Origin: Gautieria morchelliformis
Lineage: Eukaryota > Basidiomycota > Agaricomycetes > Gomphales > Gomphaceae
Reading direction: 5' to 3'
Length of the DNA: 64,000 bases
NCBI GenBank assembly: GCA_015179125.1
Contig: WHVA01000057.1
Span: 62,001 to 126,000 of the forward strand
Below, piece by piece: positions 31,691 through 42,544 of the stretch. Position 1 is the first letter of the stretch. Every line of letters starts with the position of its first letter. The notes below the pieces were generated by a model. The model made no database searches and was not told where the DNA came from. It was given only the letters and a program-made list of their open reading frames with translations. The position numbers were made by a program, and so were the translations under genes.

Positions 31691-32964
31691 TGTCAAGATT
31701 GGTTTTTAGGCGTTAATATCATGTATTAGTGAACACAGCGAATGCCCAAATAACTTGTGCGAATAAGTATGCCGTCCGGCGAATAGGTGAACCAATGAAT
31801 GTTCACAAGGTAAGAGGGTTTCCCGAACGGGGCTCACCCTATCTACAGTTGTAGCGAAATAGCCCGTGGCACTTGACGATGCAACATGCAAGGTGCCACG
31901 GAAGGGCTGTCTAAGTAGCGACAATCCCTTCGCCGGCGAAGGTGCTCCTTCGGAGCCCTTCGCCAACAGCACAGAAAATGGTTCGAAGGCTAAGGTAACG
32001 AAGATGAAGTATGAGAACTCACCGATGCCGCCTAAGTCCTCTGCTAGTCGAAGATGGAAATCTCCAAGAGAAGGCTTAAGACGATGACCACAGCGAGGTT
32101 AAATTTGCACAAGATGAACGACGTATGATAATTGAACTGGGGAATATACATGCGAATGTAAACTACTTATATCGAATGCTCGTAAGGTATCAGCGAATAG
32201 GAAAGAGGCCGTCACGAGTCAGGGTTGGATAGGGGTGCGCAGTCATGGTACAACATAGATGAAATAAACATAAAATAGAATGAGAGAAGAGGGAGAACAT
32301 GAAACGATGGAGGGTGAAGGTGGCGAAGACACCTGTGTACAAAATCATGTCTTGGGGTCCGCATATACACTGCCCTGCACGGGTTCTTCATCTACTGGGT
32401 TGATCCCACACGACCCACCGGTAGGACGTCCCGCGAACGCACCCTGCTCATATGAACACCAAAAGGGGGTTGGATCGAGAAGCTGATGGAGTTACTGACA
32501 AGCCATCATGCCGGATAGGGATGTCGATCGTGATTTGATGGTGTGCCTGCTGGCGAATGATGCGAGCAGCGAAGGGTCATTCGGCGAAATGCAAGGAAGG
32601 GTGAACAGAGGTGACATAGAGGAGGAGAGGTCGAGGTGGAGGGCGAAGCCGAGCAAACACTGGGGAGGAGTAGCGAAAGGGGAAATGGGGATAACAAGGT
32701 GCAGGAAATACACAGGTCATGACAATCCAATTACCAGAACACCATCGGAAGAGGGTCGAGCAGAGGAGGTGGTAGACCCAGCGATGACTGCCAAGTCAGT
32801 CCAAAGACGTCGATCGTGCGTTTGACGGCGTGGCTATGGTAATTGGCGCAAACAGCGAGAATTGGTTGCCGAACATGACAATGGTGATCGGAACGAACAC
32901 GAAGGTGGAGTGAGAAAATAGGAAAACTGAGCATCTGAGTATGGGAAATAAACGCGTCATGACA
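31691..32964 (+). repeat. solo LTR, third family, in Gypsy-3 gag (TSD CCCAT)
   Basis: 1274 bp, TGTCAAGATTGG..GCGTCATGACA, with CCCAT at 31686-31690 and 32965-32969. It matches the solo LTR at 24299-25331 over most of its length but is about 240 bp longer, with a partly repeated segment around TCGATCGTG..TTTGATGG near 32525 and 32810. Confidence 0.88.
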
Positions 32965-34037
32965 CCCATGGGGGTTCATCGGCAGGGTCATCTGCAAGGT
33001 AGGGCTCGAAGTAATCCAGAGCTGTTCCCTTGAGGAAGGACAAAACATAGTTCACTTTCATAGAACCATCTTGGAATGCTTGGGGTTTGGCATGGAAATT
33101 CAATGTGCACTGGAGAAGAAATCCTCGGAGCTTCTTTGGGTCTGAACCATTGAACTGGTCAGGTTCCCAGAGTTTTGCCTTCAAGTCACTTCGGTCTTCA
33201 CCACCACCAAGCCCATTGTCAGCGAGCCTTTCCAAAGCCATGAGTAGTCGCCCCACCTGTTCCTCACCGTTTGACGCTGCATTCGGGTTGGGATTAGGTC
33301 TTGGGCCTGCTACATTGGGATCGGAATTGTGCTTGAAATCGGAGTCATCGCCACCATCACCACCATCACCAGGATCACTCAGTTCGGGAGGTTCAGCGAT
33401 CAGTTCTTTGGGAACTTTGCTGACACACCCTTGGCCAGTGCCAATAACTTGGCACCGGGGTGCAGGTTGAACTGACGGGGGGTTTGGAATACCGGTGACG
33501 GAACAGGGGGTTTTCCGGGACGCTTGAAGCACCTCATGCACGCCAAGCTTCGATTGTCGGGGGGTCCGTGCTGGATGACATGGCCCCTTTTTTGTGGTGA
33601 GTATGTGTGGGCTGTCACTGTAATGTACTAGTGATGCTCTATACTTGGTTTTAGGTAGTGGATGTATGGAGGAAGATGTTTTGTAAAATTTTGGTGTGGT
33701 GGTTAGCGTGAGAAAGTTTTTTTTTATCTGGCTGATTGAAAAGAATCTGACAGCAGCAACAGGCCCCCTTTGGATTAGCACATTTAAAACCATTACACTC
33801 AGCATGTTACGTGGCTGCCTTCAGCACAGGTGTACGATCAGGTGATCAGCATTCTGAACAATGAGTGTAGGAGTTCAGATATACCATGGCGTTGCAGCCC
33901 GGGACACGCGCCAGCAACCAGCAGGCAGCCGATAAACCAGAGCAGAACTCCTCTCAGACCCTTATGCAGCCGTCCGCACCAGGGAAGCCGCACGCACATT
34001 CCTGGATAGGAATGGGTACTTCGCAAGGGACGAACCT

Positions 34038-35200
34038 TTGACAGCAGAAATGCTCAGCCACATGCTGTTATCAATGGCACACAGCTCCATGGGAAAGATG
34101 CTGCAGGAGGGTGCTCAAGCAATTGCCATCTTGATGACGGAAGAGGCAGCGAAGGGCCTGGGAGAGACAATCGCGAAGCACATCAAGGAGAGAATGAAGA
34201 CAACGTCGGACAAGGTTGGGGAAGTGACGGAAGTAGCGAGGAACCTGACTGAGACCGTGCAGGTGGCATCACAAGGTCCTTCCAGGTGGCTGGAAGAGGC
34301 GCAGGGAGGCTGAGGCAAAGCAGGCAGAGGGAGAGGACAAGGGGCAGACAGGGCAACATACGCAGTGGTGCTAAGAGGTAACATACCACTCTCGCACCCA
34401 ACTAACCTTGTCAGAGCATGAGCCAGGGAGTGCCAGATCATGATAGATAGCGACCCGAGGGCAGAGAGGAACGTCTTCGACAATCTCATGGAGCAGGAGT
34501 TAGTAGCCAAAGCTAACAAAGCTGTGGAGCAACTCGAGCTGCCGGAAGAGGCCGGGGAAGTGCGCTTCTTAGGGGTGAAGAAGCTGACACACAGGGGAAC
34601 CGTCTTCGATCTCACCGTGCCCACTGCAGGGAGATGGATACAGGCCAACGAGGGTGCCTTCCTGGAAAAGTACAGCGGAACAGCCATAATAAAAGACAGG
34701 GCAATGTCAGTAATTGTCAAATATGTACCAACCAGTCACTTTCCCAAAGCTTTTGCGGAAATGAGGAAGATAGAAAGCGACTCGAGGCTCCCAAGCAGCA
34801 CCCTCATATTGACACGCTGGATAAAGCCGGTGCACAGGCAGACAGCAGGGCAAAAAACCACTCACCTGATCACGAAGTTCACCACGACAGCAGCAGCAAA
34901 CCAAAGCATAAGGGAAGGGATGATCATAGCAGGGAAGCGCACCTGGGCCAGGAGGCTGAAGAGAGAGCCGCAATAGTGCCTGAGGTGTCAGAAGTATAAT
35001 TCCAGACATGTGGCGGTGGAGTGCACCAGCCCTAGCAGGTGTGGAACGTGCAGCAAGGAGCACCAAACTGCAGAATGCAAAGAAACCGAGCCTGACAAGC
35101 TTCACTCCATCAACTGTAACATGCATGGCCGGTCACACATCCTGGGACAGGACCTGCCCCAGTTTCAAAGCCGCGTGTCTAGCAGTAGAAAAGAGTGAGC
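34038..35200 (+). pseudogene. LINE ORF1 (gag-like, CCHC knuckles)
   Basis: ..MLSHMLLSMAHSSMGKMLQE.. and, after a frameshift near 34310, ..NVFDNLMEQELVAKANKAVE.., ..KLTHRGTVFDLTVPTAGRW.., ..ILTRWIKPVHRQTAGQKTTH... After a stop near 34975 the frame gives CLRCQKYNSRHVAVEC and CGTCSKEHQTAEC, paired zinc knuckles of LINE ORF1 proteins, which bind the element's RNA. Confidence 0.75.
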
Positions 35201-35572
35201 CAGAGCACACGTACAGGTTTTTCCCAAACAACGACCTGTGGGCCTGGGAACAGCAGGGAGCAGAGAGTGAAGGGGCCAACACGGCGCCCCCCCCAGGGTG
35301 ACCAGTATACAGGACGCCATGAGGCAGCAAACCCCGCCAGAGCCCACAAGTGATGTGCCACACATCCGCAGCCAGGGGCAAGGCAGAAGTAGGGGAAGAG
35401 GAGGAAACCCATCGTTAGGGCATAGGGACCAAGGGTGGTCCAGCCAGGACACAAGGCAGCGCAGATTAGATGACTTCGGCATAGGGGCCTGTCAAGCAGA
35501 GGACCAACAGGGGGATGAGGATGGCCAAAGCCCTTATTGTGGATGAATAACGAAACTCACGGGGGATAAACC

Positions 35573-36337
35573 TTGCGGATCAGACAACAGAACACTAACA
35601 AGTCCCTTATCGCAGTCACAGACTTACTGACAAAGTGCCCACCTGACAGGTACGGCATCATTGCCATACAAGAACCCTATATCGACTTTTTGGGAAACAC
35701 ACAAGCATCACCACACTGGCACGCAATATATCCGAACTTGCACTATCAGGACAAAGGCAAATGCACAAGAGATACTATACTAGTCAACAAGAGCATCGCC
35801 ACCAGCCCATGGACCATGATCAAGATGGGGTCACCAGATGTTACGGCGGTGAAGCTGAGCACAGATATGGGTGTAGTGCTCATTTACAGCGTCTATTGTG
35901 ACTGTACTAACTCTGACAGCATACATGACCTGCAAAAGCACATGCAGGACCAAGCGAAGGAGGGCCGGGCACAGCAGGAGAACATCGAAGGCGTTATATG
36001 GCTCGGCAACTTCAACCTACACCACCCCCTGTGGGACAAGGAGCGCAACGTCCACCTCTTTACCCAAAGCAACCTCGACGCCACTCAAACATTACTCGAA
36101 GCAACGGCAGAGCACAACCTACAAATGGCACTCTCCAGAGGCACACCTACATTGAGAGCTTTGTCCACAGGGAACCACACCAGAACCAATAATGTATTCA
36201 TGTCTACCATGCTATTCAAAAGGCTAACCACATGCTCAACAGTCCCAGAAAACATGCCGGCAAAGAGCAATCATTTCCCAGTGGACACGACGATCGACAT
36301 ATCTCTTGCGATTGTTGCCATCTCCCAAAAGCCAACT
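35573..36337 (+). pseudogene. LINE ORF2, endonuclease domain
   Basis: ..LRIRQQNTNKSLIAVTDLL.. starts the AP-endonuclease domain, with ..YGIIAIQEPYIDFLGNTQAS.. (catalytic Glu in IQEPY) and ..VIWLGNFNLHHPLWD.. (the family usually has GDFN; here Asn replaces Asp). The frame ends where a solo LTR begins. This domain nicks target DNA for reverse transcription. Confidence 0.8.
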
Positions 36338-37030
36338 TGTTACGACCGTTCATTTCTGACTTCCAACCCTCAGTTCCGCCACACCTCCCGCCCCTCCGAC
36401 ATTTCCGCAACACATTCCGCCCCTCCGATATTTCCGACATTCCGCCCCTTGTACATTTCCTTTGTTCTTTCGACTCTATTACTCGGACCCACCGGACCCA
36501 CCTTACCGTTCATCAAGACCATATGTCCGACCCTCCTTGTGTTTCGTTGTCAGATATGTTTTCCCGACCCCTTGTTCTTTGCCATTGTTCTACCTTACCC
36601 TGAACCCCCCTTGTAGTCCCATTGTTCCCAATAGTTAGTTCCCACGCATTGTCTACTCGACTTCCGCTTCCTCCGGAATTTGCTTAGTACCATATCATTA
36701 CCTGTTGTCTCAGCTCTTTGTATAAAAACCTGTCATGTATGTCTCTTATTCTGCAATCAGATAATCACCTTCAATACTTGATTTCCTTCGCTCCATCTCC
36801 TGTTCTTAGCACAGCGAGTCTAGCAAGATCTCAGTCTCTTTCAGTACTTTCGATCTTCCGTCTTCCGCCCCAGTTCCGACACAAGTTCCGACCAAACCTT
36901 TGGTTCAGTACTTTCCGACTTCTGACTCAGTTCTGAAATACTTAGGACGATAGTTCATTGGGGCGCAACCTATAAGTTGAAGCCGCTGTCCTTTCCAGTT
37001 CCGACTTAGCGGAAATCTCGATACGTAACA
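36338..37030 (+). repeat. solo LTR of the Gypsy-1 family in the LINE (TSD CAACT)
   Basis: 693 bp, TGTTACGACCG..ATACGTAACA, with CAACT at 36333-36337 and 37031-37035. Internal TATAAAA and TGCAATCAGATAATCACC are conserved. Confidence 0.93.
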
Positions 37031-39640
37031 CAACTACAGGGAGGTGGACTGGAAAGTCTTCAATGAAAGCCTGAAAGAACGCCTGCAGAGCAGCATTGCC
37101 AGCCCAATGCCAACAGACCAGCACAGCTTCCAACACCACCTCCAGGAGATAACCACCGCAATAGTGGAAACAGCAGAGGAGCTAGTACCCAAGACTAAGC
37201 CCTCTCCCTATATGAAAAGGTGGTGGTCACGAGAGCCAACTAGACTTAGGGCGAACACCAGGAGGGCAGGCAGGAAGGCATACATGTGCAGGGGGGATCC
37301 AGCGGACAGGGTGCACGAGGACTACAAAAATGCCAGGAACTGCCACGCTGACACTATAGAGAGCAACAAGAGGAAACATTGGGATGCCTTTCTGGAAGAG
37401 ATAGACGAGAAGACTGTCTGGATGGCACACAGGTATGCCTCAGCAGACGCAACTGATGGCAGGAGAACCAGAATCCCAACCCTCACCACGAAGCACAATG
37501 ACAGCTCCAAATGGGTGGCCGACACAAATGAGCAAAAGACGGAAATGCTTCTCAACACCTTTTTCCCAAAGTCCAGAGCCGCGGCAGACCATGCCCAAGT
37601 GAACCCTGACTATCCCCCACCCGCTTTCGAATATGAGCCGGTAACCGATGACCAGATCCAGCAAGCAGTAAGCAAGCTCAACCCTTTCAAGGCACTGGGG
37701 GCGAATGGCATCCCAAACATGGTCATAAAGCAGTGTATTGACGTATTGCTACCCTACCTAGAACCGCTGTACAGGGCCACATTCAGCCTCAACATATACC
37801 CTCAGGAATGGAGGGACTCAGTCACAAGAGTGCTGAGAAAGCCAGGGAAGGCTGATTATACGGTACCCAGAGCATATCGTCCCATAGCGCTCCTGGACAC
37901 TATAGGAAAAGTGCTGTCCACCTGCGTTGCAGAGGACCTGGTTGAAATGGCAGAAAAATACCAGCTCCTCCCCAATAACCATTTTGGATGCCACCCTGGC
38001 AGAACGACGACAGATGCAATTCACTACACGGTGGCTGTTGCAAAGCATGTGTGGAGGCGAGGCAAGGTCCTAGGTTTGCTATTTTTGGACATAAAGGGCA
38101 CGTTCCCAAGCATTATGCTGGACCAGCTAACGCACAATATGCGCCAGAGAGGTGTCCTTGAGGAGTACACCAGGTGGATCCGGAGGAGGGTTGAGGGAAG
38201 ACACACGGTCATCAGTTTCGACAACTACAGCACGCAGGCCTTGCCAGTTGAATGGAAAATGGATCAGGGTTGCCCAGTATCTGCCATAGCCTACCTTTTC
38301 TATAATGCTGACCTGCTCGAAATAATGCAATGGAGAAGAGGTGAAGGCTGTGTTGGTTTATGGATGACACTACCCTCATGGCTGAGGGAGCAGATTTCGA
38401 GGAGGCCTTCGGCAAGTTAGTGGACATGATGATGAGGCCTGGCGGAGCCAATAAGTGGGTCCATACACACCATTGCAATTTCGCCACAGAAAATTCGGTC
38501 TAATGGGCCTCATAAGACGGTAGGAGAGGGACACAGCCAGTGCCAGGAAGTCAAAGCCAGTTACAAGGCCAGCCATACAGATAGGCACACATCATATAGA
38601 GCCAGCTGCCACACACAAATTCCTGGGAGTGATCATAGACCAGGAGCTGCGCTTCAGAGAGCAGGTCAATCATGCACTCAAGAAAGGGGAGAGATATATC
38701 GCGCAGTACAGGAGGCTGGTAAAGCCAACGAAAGGGGTATCAGCTAAGTACATGCGAAGATACTACCTAGCAGTCACAATACCAAAAATGCTATACGCAG
38801 CTGATTTTTCCTGGTACCAGGTCCAGGCGCACGAAGGGGACCAAGGTCCCCATCAACAAGCTGGCATGAATACAGCAGCAAGCCGCACTTGCAATAACAG
38901 GGGCAATGAGAACAACGGCGAACGATGTCCTGGATGCACATGCAAACCTTTTTCCATTCCCGGTCCTAGTATCTAAGCTAACACACAGAGCCGAAGTCCG
39001 ACTAGCCTGCCTGCCCGATACCCACCCCTTGGCCCCTGACATACACAAAGCAGCCATATGGTACGTAAAAAGGCACCAAGCACCTCTTCACGAGATATTA
39101 CACGCTTTTGAGCTGCAGCTAGGGAACTTGGAAAAGATAAGGGCAGCAGTACACGGACCAAAATGGTCTCCTTCTTTCAAGATGCGAATTCTGCCGAACA
39201 AAGAGCAGGCTGCAAAGGAAAATGACGCAGAGACAGCAGACATCAAAGTTTTTACAGACGGGTCATTTATTGAAGGAGGAGTGGGGGCGGCAGCGGTCCT
39301 ATACAGGCAGGGCAAAGTCGAGCAGGTCGTGCGTCTGTACATGGGCACCAAGCACGAACACACGGTCTTTGAGGCTGAACTGGCAGGAGCAGCAATGGGT
39401 GCGAAGCTTCTCAATGCAGAAATGGGAAAAAAATATGTCATTGCTACTGACAGCCAAGCTGCAATACAGACCACATGATGTGACAAAGCCATCTCCGGGC
39501 AATACTTAGTCGAAGCACTGCACAGGCAAATCAAGGATGTAACGACCAAGCAGCCGGGCGCTGAGGTACTTATGCGATGGGTACTGGGACACGAGGGGAT
39601 AGAGGGAAACAAAAGGGACGACGCTGAAGCCAAGAGAGCA
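37031..39640 (+). pseudogene. LINE ORF2, reverse transcriptase and RNase H
   Basis: RT blocks: ..LNPFKALGANGIPNMVIKQC.., ..PRAYRPIALLDTIGKVLSTC.., ..LLFLDIKGTFPSIMLDQLTH.., ..WKMDQGCPVSAIAYLFYNAD... The FMDD active site (near 38358) falls out of frame by a one-base shift. RNase H near 39235-39640: VFTDGSFIEGGVGAA, ..TVFEAELAGAAMGA.., ..VIATDSQAAIQTT (premature TGA), WVLGHEGIEGNKRDD. Frameshifts and stops indicate loss of function. Confidence 0.85.
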
Positions 39641-39784
39641 GCCCAAGGTCACTCAAGCAAAGAAATGCTGATGCCTATTGAGTGCAGGGGGGTTCTACCC
39701 AACAGCAACTCAGCAGATACCACCAGGAGGCAAAATAGACAGTCAGGGCCGCATTTGCAAAATCACCACAAGCCCCAATAGCAC

Positions 39785-40485
39785 ACAGGATTTGTAAAAG
39801 ACTAAGAGGTGTCGATAGTGAAATGAATTGTGAGTTAGATTCAAACTTCTATTCGAAGTCAAATCAAGTGTGATTGTGAAAACAGAGAGATAGGGAAAAC
39901 ACAATGTGTGTATTCCCTTCAGTAATAACTGCACAAGATTGTGCGTCGCAAAATTCCAAGTAGCTTCAAAGAGGTGAGTTCTAATTGACTGGTGAGTACA
40001 ATACATAGCGCAGCTATTTATCTGTTGGAATGAACTACGATGTAAGAGGAATGGGTACATGGGTGAATGTATGTATGCGGCTCGGGGGTCGGTGCGCCAG
40101 ATACTGCGGTGGGTACATGATGTGCAGATTGGAAAAGAATGTGGTTTGATTAAAAGCATCAGATGTGAGGTTATTGGGAAGGGGTGTGTGTGATTAAAGA
40201 TATCAGAACTGAGATATGTTTGTTCGAAAGAAAATGAAGAACGAAAGTAGTGGAAAGGGAAGGATGTGAGCTGATGGACTAGCCATCGAGTTGCTCCACG
40301 GATCGATGTGTTTTGGGCTCGGGCTTTGTCTCAGTTCAGGGGTCGGCTGCGTGTCCGCGGGCTGATGGGATTTTTGTGATGGATCATGTGGGTGTGTGTG
40401 TGATCGAGTGGGGGAGCTAAGGGTTAGTGGCACGGACGTGTTGCATAGACGTGTTGCATATGGAAGGGGTTGGATGAGGTGAAAT
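39785..40485. other. unidentified insertion in LINE ORF2
   Basis: About 700 bp separates the RNase H end from the C-terminal segment that should follow it. GTGAAATGAA occurs near both borders (39819 and 40478) in the same orientation. No coding frame or known terminal sequence is recognised. It might be a small non-autonomous element. Confidence 0.35.
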
Positions 40486-41090
40486 GAAGTGAGAGTAATT
40501 GACAGGATTGACCCTTCCATGCCATCCAACGCATACAACAAGATAAGCAGAGACCTACCTCGCAAACAGGCTAGCTTACTCATTCAGCTCAGGACAGGAC
40601 ACGTGGGCCTCAGCAAGCATCTGTATAGGATCAGAAAAGCAGAGTCGCGGATAGCCCGAAGTGCAACCAAGTTGAGGAGACGGTTCATCATTTCCTTTTT
40701 AGGTGTCCGGGGTATAGTGCACAGAGGAGAGTGCTGGAGAAGGGGTTGCGCAGAGGGGCGAAATCTGCAAGAGTATTGCTGGGAAGGCCGAAGGTGACGA
40801 TGCATTTGTTCAAGTATATCAGCGCCACACGCAGGTTCGAAGAGATGCACGGACAGCTCGAGCTACCACAGAGACAGGACAGAGAGGTGGCATGAAACAC
40901 AGAGAGATCACACGGACACATCATACGCAAAGCTATCACAACTAGGCACAGACTCGCTCAGGGCTCTGCCCCATGAGCACAAGCAGGGATAGAGAACTAA
41001 AGGGCATGGCAGACACACTTGTGGACCGGGGCTTTGTAGAAACCATCTTACATAGGGCTCGGCCCCAAAAAAAAACGATAAATTGGATTA
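40486..41090 (+). pseudogene. LINE ORF2 C-terminus and 3' end
   Basis: ..RKQASLLIQLRTGHVGLSKH.. and ..LLGRPKVTMHLFKYISATRR.. (frame changes between them) match the fragment at 1960-2560. The 3' UTR ends CATAGGGCTCGGCCCC, nine A, CGATAAATTGG. Confidence 0.8.
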
Positions 41091-41839
41091 TAAAAATTTA
41101 AAATTTAAAAAATTCAGCCAGATTTCCAGAACCAGAAACCAGCACTGTTTGAGCTTGTGGAAGCTCACAGCCACATTGCTAAATTGAGTCGTCGTGTCAA
41201 AAAGCTGCGTAGATGATTTAACATACCCCCTGAGTATTTTTGAGCAGTCGGTGACCCTCGACTGCCCGTATGCTACCACCAACAAAAAGTATTGAGGAGA
41301 TAGAGCATAATGTTAAAGAATGCCTTGATTCAGTGACCCTGCTCCAGATATGCAGGCGAGATATACATTCTATGCTCACTCGAGTGTGACACTGGGCTAG
41401 CAACAAGGTAGATTGCGATGCCAGCGCTCTCTGCGCGACCAGGAACCGGGCCGTGCTCAAGCCGGCGCAAGCATAAATACAAAATAGCAATTCAACAAGA
41501 AGTGGGAAGTGGACAGGGCGGGTGCAAAAAGATATTGAGCTCAAAGCCTTAATGGCTATCGAGCGCGATGTGTGTGAGAAGGACGCAAGGGAAAGGGGGA
41601 AGAGGAGCTGGAACATTTATACTAGGAGGGAGTGTGGACAATAGGACATAGGCTATGCAAGCTTTGATGCGAGTGGACTGTGGACGGAGCGTGGACAGTG
41701 GACGAAGAGTGGGCAGTGGACAACGGGTGGACAGTAGGCACGAGTGGCTGGAGTCACATGACTCGTGTCATAGACCCTGGACATCGGCGAGCTTTGTCCA
41801 ATCCATTACTACTTTCTCTGTACTTATTTTAAGAACCAC
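41091..41839. other. no gene recognised
   Basis: A run of GTGGAC-type short tandem motifs lies at 41660-41755. Open frames here show no family-like sequence. Confidence 0.45.
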
Positions 41840-41998
41840 AGGTTTGCCAATTGTTCTGCACGTTTTATGGATGTCTACCAAAAGGGACTGGATGGTGAGA
41901 AGGCTACATGGGTGAATAAAAAGTACAGGGGGCATCAGGTCATCCCAGAGAGTATTCTCAAATCACTGGAGCAAGCCCACAATGCCAGCACAGTGTAG
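41840..41998 (+). pseudogene. DDE-III, C-terminal transposase fragment
   Basis: A frame encoding RFANCSARFMDVYQKGLDGE and ATWVNKKYRGHQVIPESILK is the C-terminal tail shared by DDE-I (RFMDAYRKGLSGKAAAW) and DDE-II. Only this exon remains. Downstream sequence to about 42120 (GGCCGCTTATG twice) is probably element end. Confidence 0.65.
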
Positions 41999-42495
41999 AA
42001 CTATTATAATTACAATTAAATACCTAAACCCCAAATTTGAACTATCGATTTTGGCCGCTTATGTAATAGGGTTTAACTAGGGTTAACGGGCGCTTAAGGG
42101 TAGCTGAGTTTGGATGGCCGCTTATGTGCACCGGTTCGTCCTCGGCTGACTCATCTTCCCGATTACTAACAGAACCGGCACAATGTTCAAGGGGTCGGAC
42201 AGACAGACTCCACGGTTTGACCCATGCAACCCTATCGCTTCGTCCCTTTTTTTTTTCGAAACAAGAATACCTCTTATCAAGCAAGTATGTATACGCCTTC
42301 GGCGCTCTTACAAAGCAACAGAGGTCTAGGTATTCCATCACAGGATGTCAACTTACTCATCATCAGTTGGTGACGAACCATTCCCCTCGAAGATCGGGTC
42401 TGATACCCCAGATGGAGAATTGAAGTGAGATGGATAGCTTGACTGCGTGGTCGGTTAAGCTGCCCCCGTAGAATGATTCAACCAGTTCGGTTCCC

Positions 42496-42502
42496 TATAA
42501 AA
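42496..42502 (+). promoter_or_regulatory. TATA box of the HAD-terpene cyclase gene
   Basis: TATAAAA, 49 nt before the ATG at 42545. Confidence 0.5.
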
Positions 42503-42544
42503 CATTAACTGTCATAAGACGAGTAGACCTACCACCTGGTTGAC

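Larger units (their letters stand above)
29753..33805 (-). mobile_element. Gypsy-3, minus-strand Ty3/gypsy relic
   Basis: Read from 33805 down. Gag (..KLWEPDQFNGSDPKKLRGFL.., ..VNYVLSFLKGTALDYFEP..) is broken at 32965 by a solo LTR and resumes at 31690. A CCHC knuckle CLVCAQSGHRVKEC lies near 31120-31080. A protease trace with VDSGS at 30819-30801 contains a stop. A pre-RT segment ..DIPPEYHDFTDVFSKSKADT.. comes next, then a 555-bp insertion, then RT start ..GAPILFVKKKSGELWLCVDF.. truncated at 29753. No LTR pair of its own was found. Gag resembles that of Gypsy-1. Confidence 0.88.
33840..41090 (+). mobile_element. LINE (non-LTR retrotransposon) with endonuclease, RT and RNase H
   Basis: A damaged but nearly full-length element: ORF1 with two zinc knuckles, AP-type endonuclease, RT, RNase H, C-terminal Cys/His region, and 3' end CATAGGGCTCGGCCCC, an A-run, ACGATAAATTGG. 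The domain order fits the Tad1/I branch known in fungi. It is interrupted by a solo LTR (36338-37030) and by an unidentified segment (about 39785-40485). Several frameshifts make it inactive as read. The 5' end is approximate. Confidence 0.85.

Noticed and set aside
42124..42423. 99-codon plus-strand frame upstream of the terpene cyclase
   Set aside because: No family resemblance; lies in transposon-end-like sequence and lacks conserved features.
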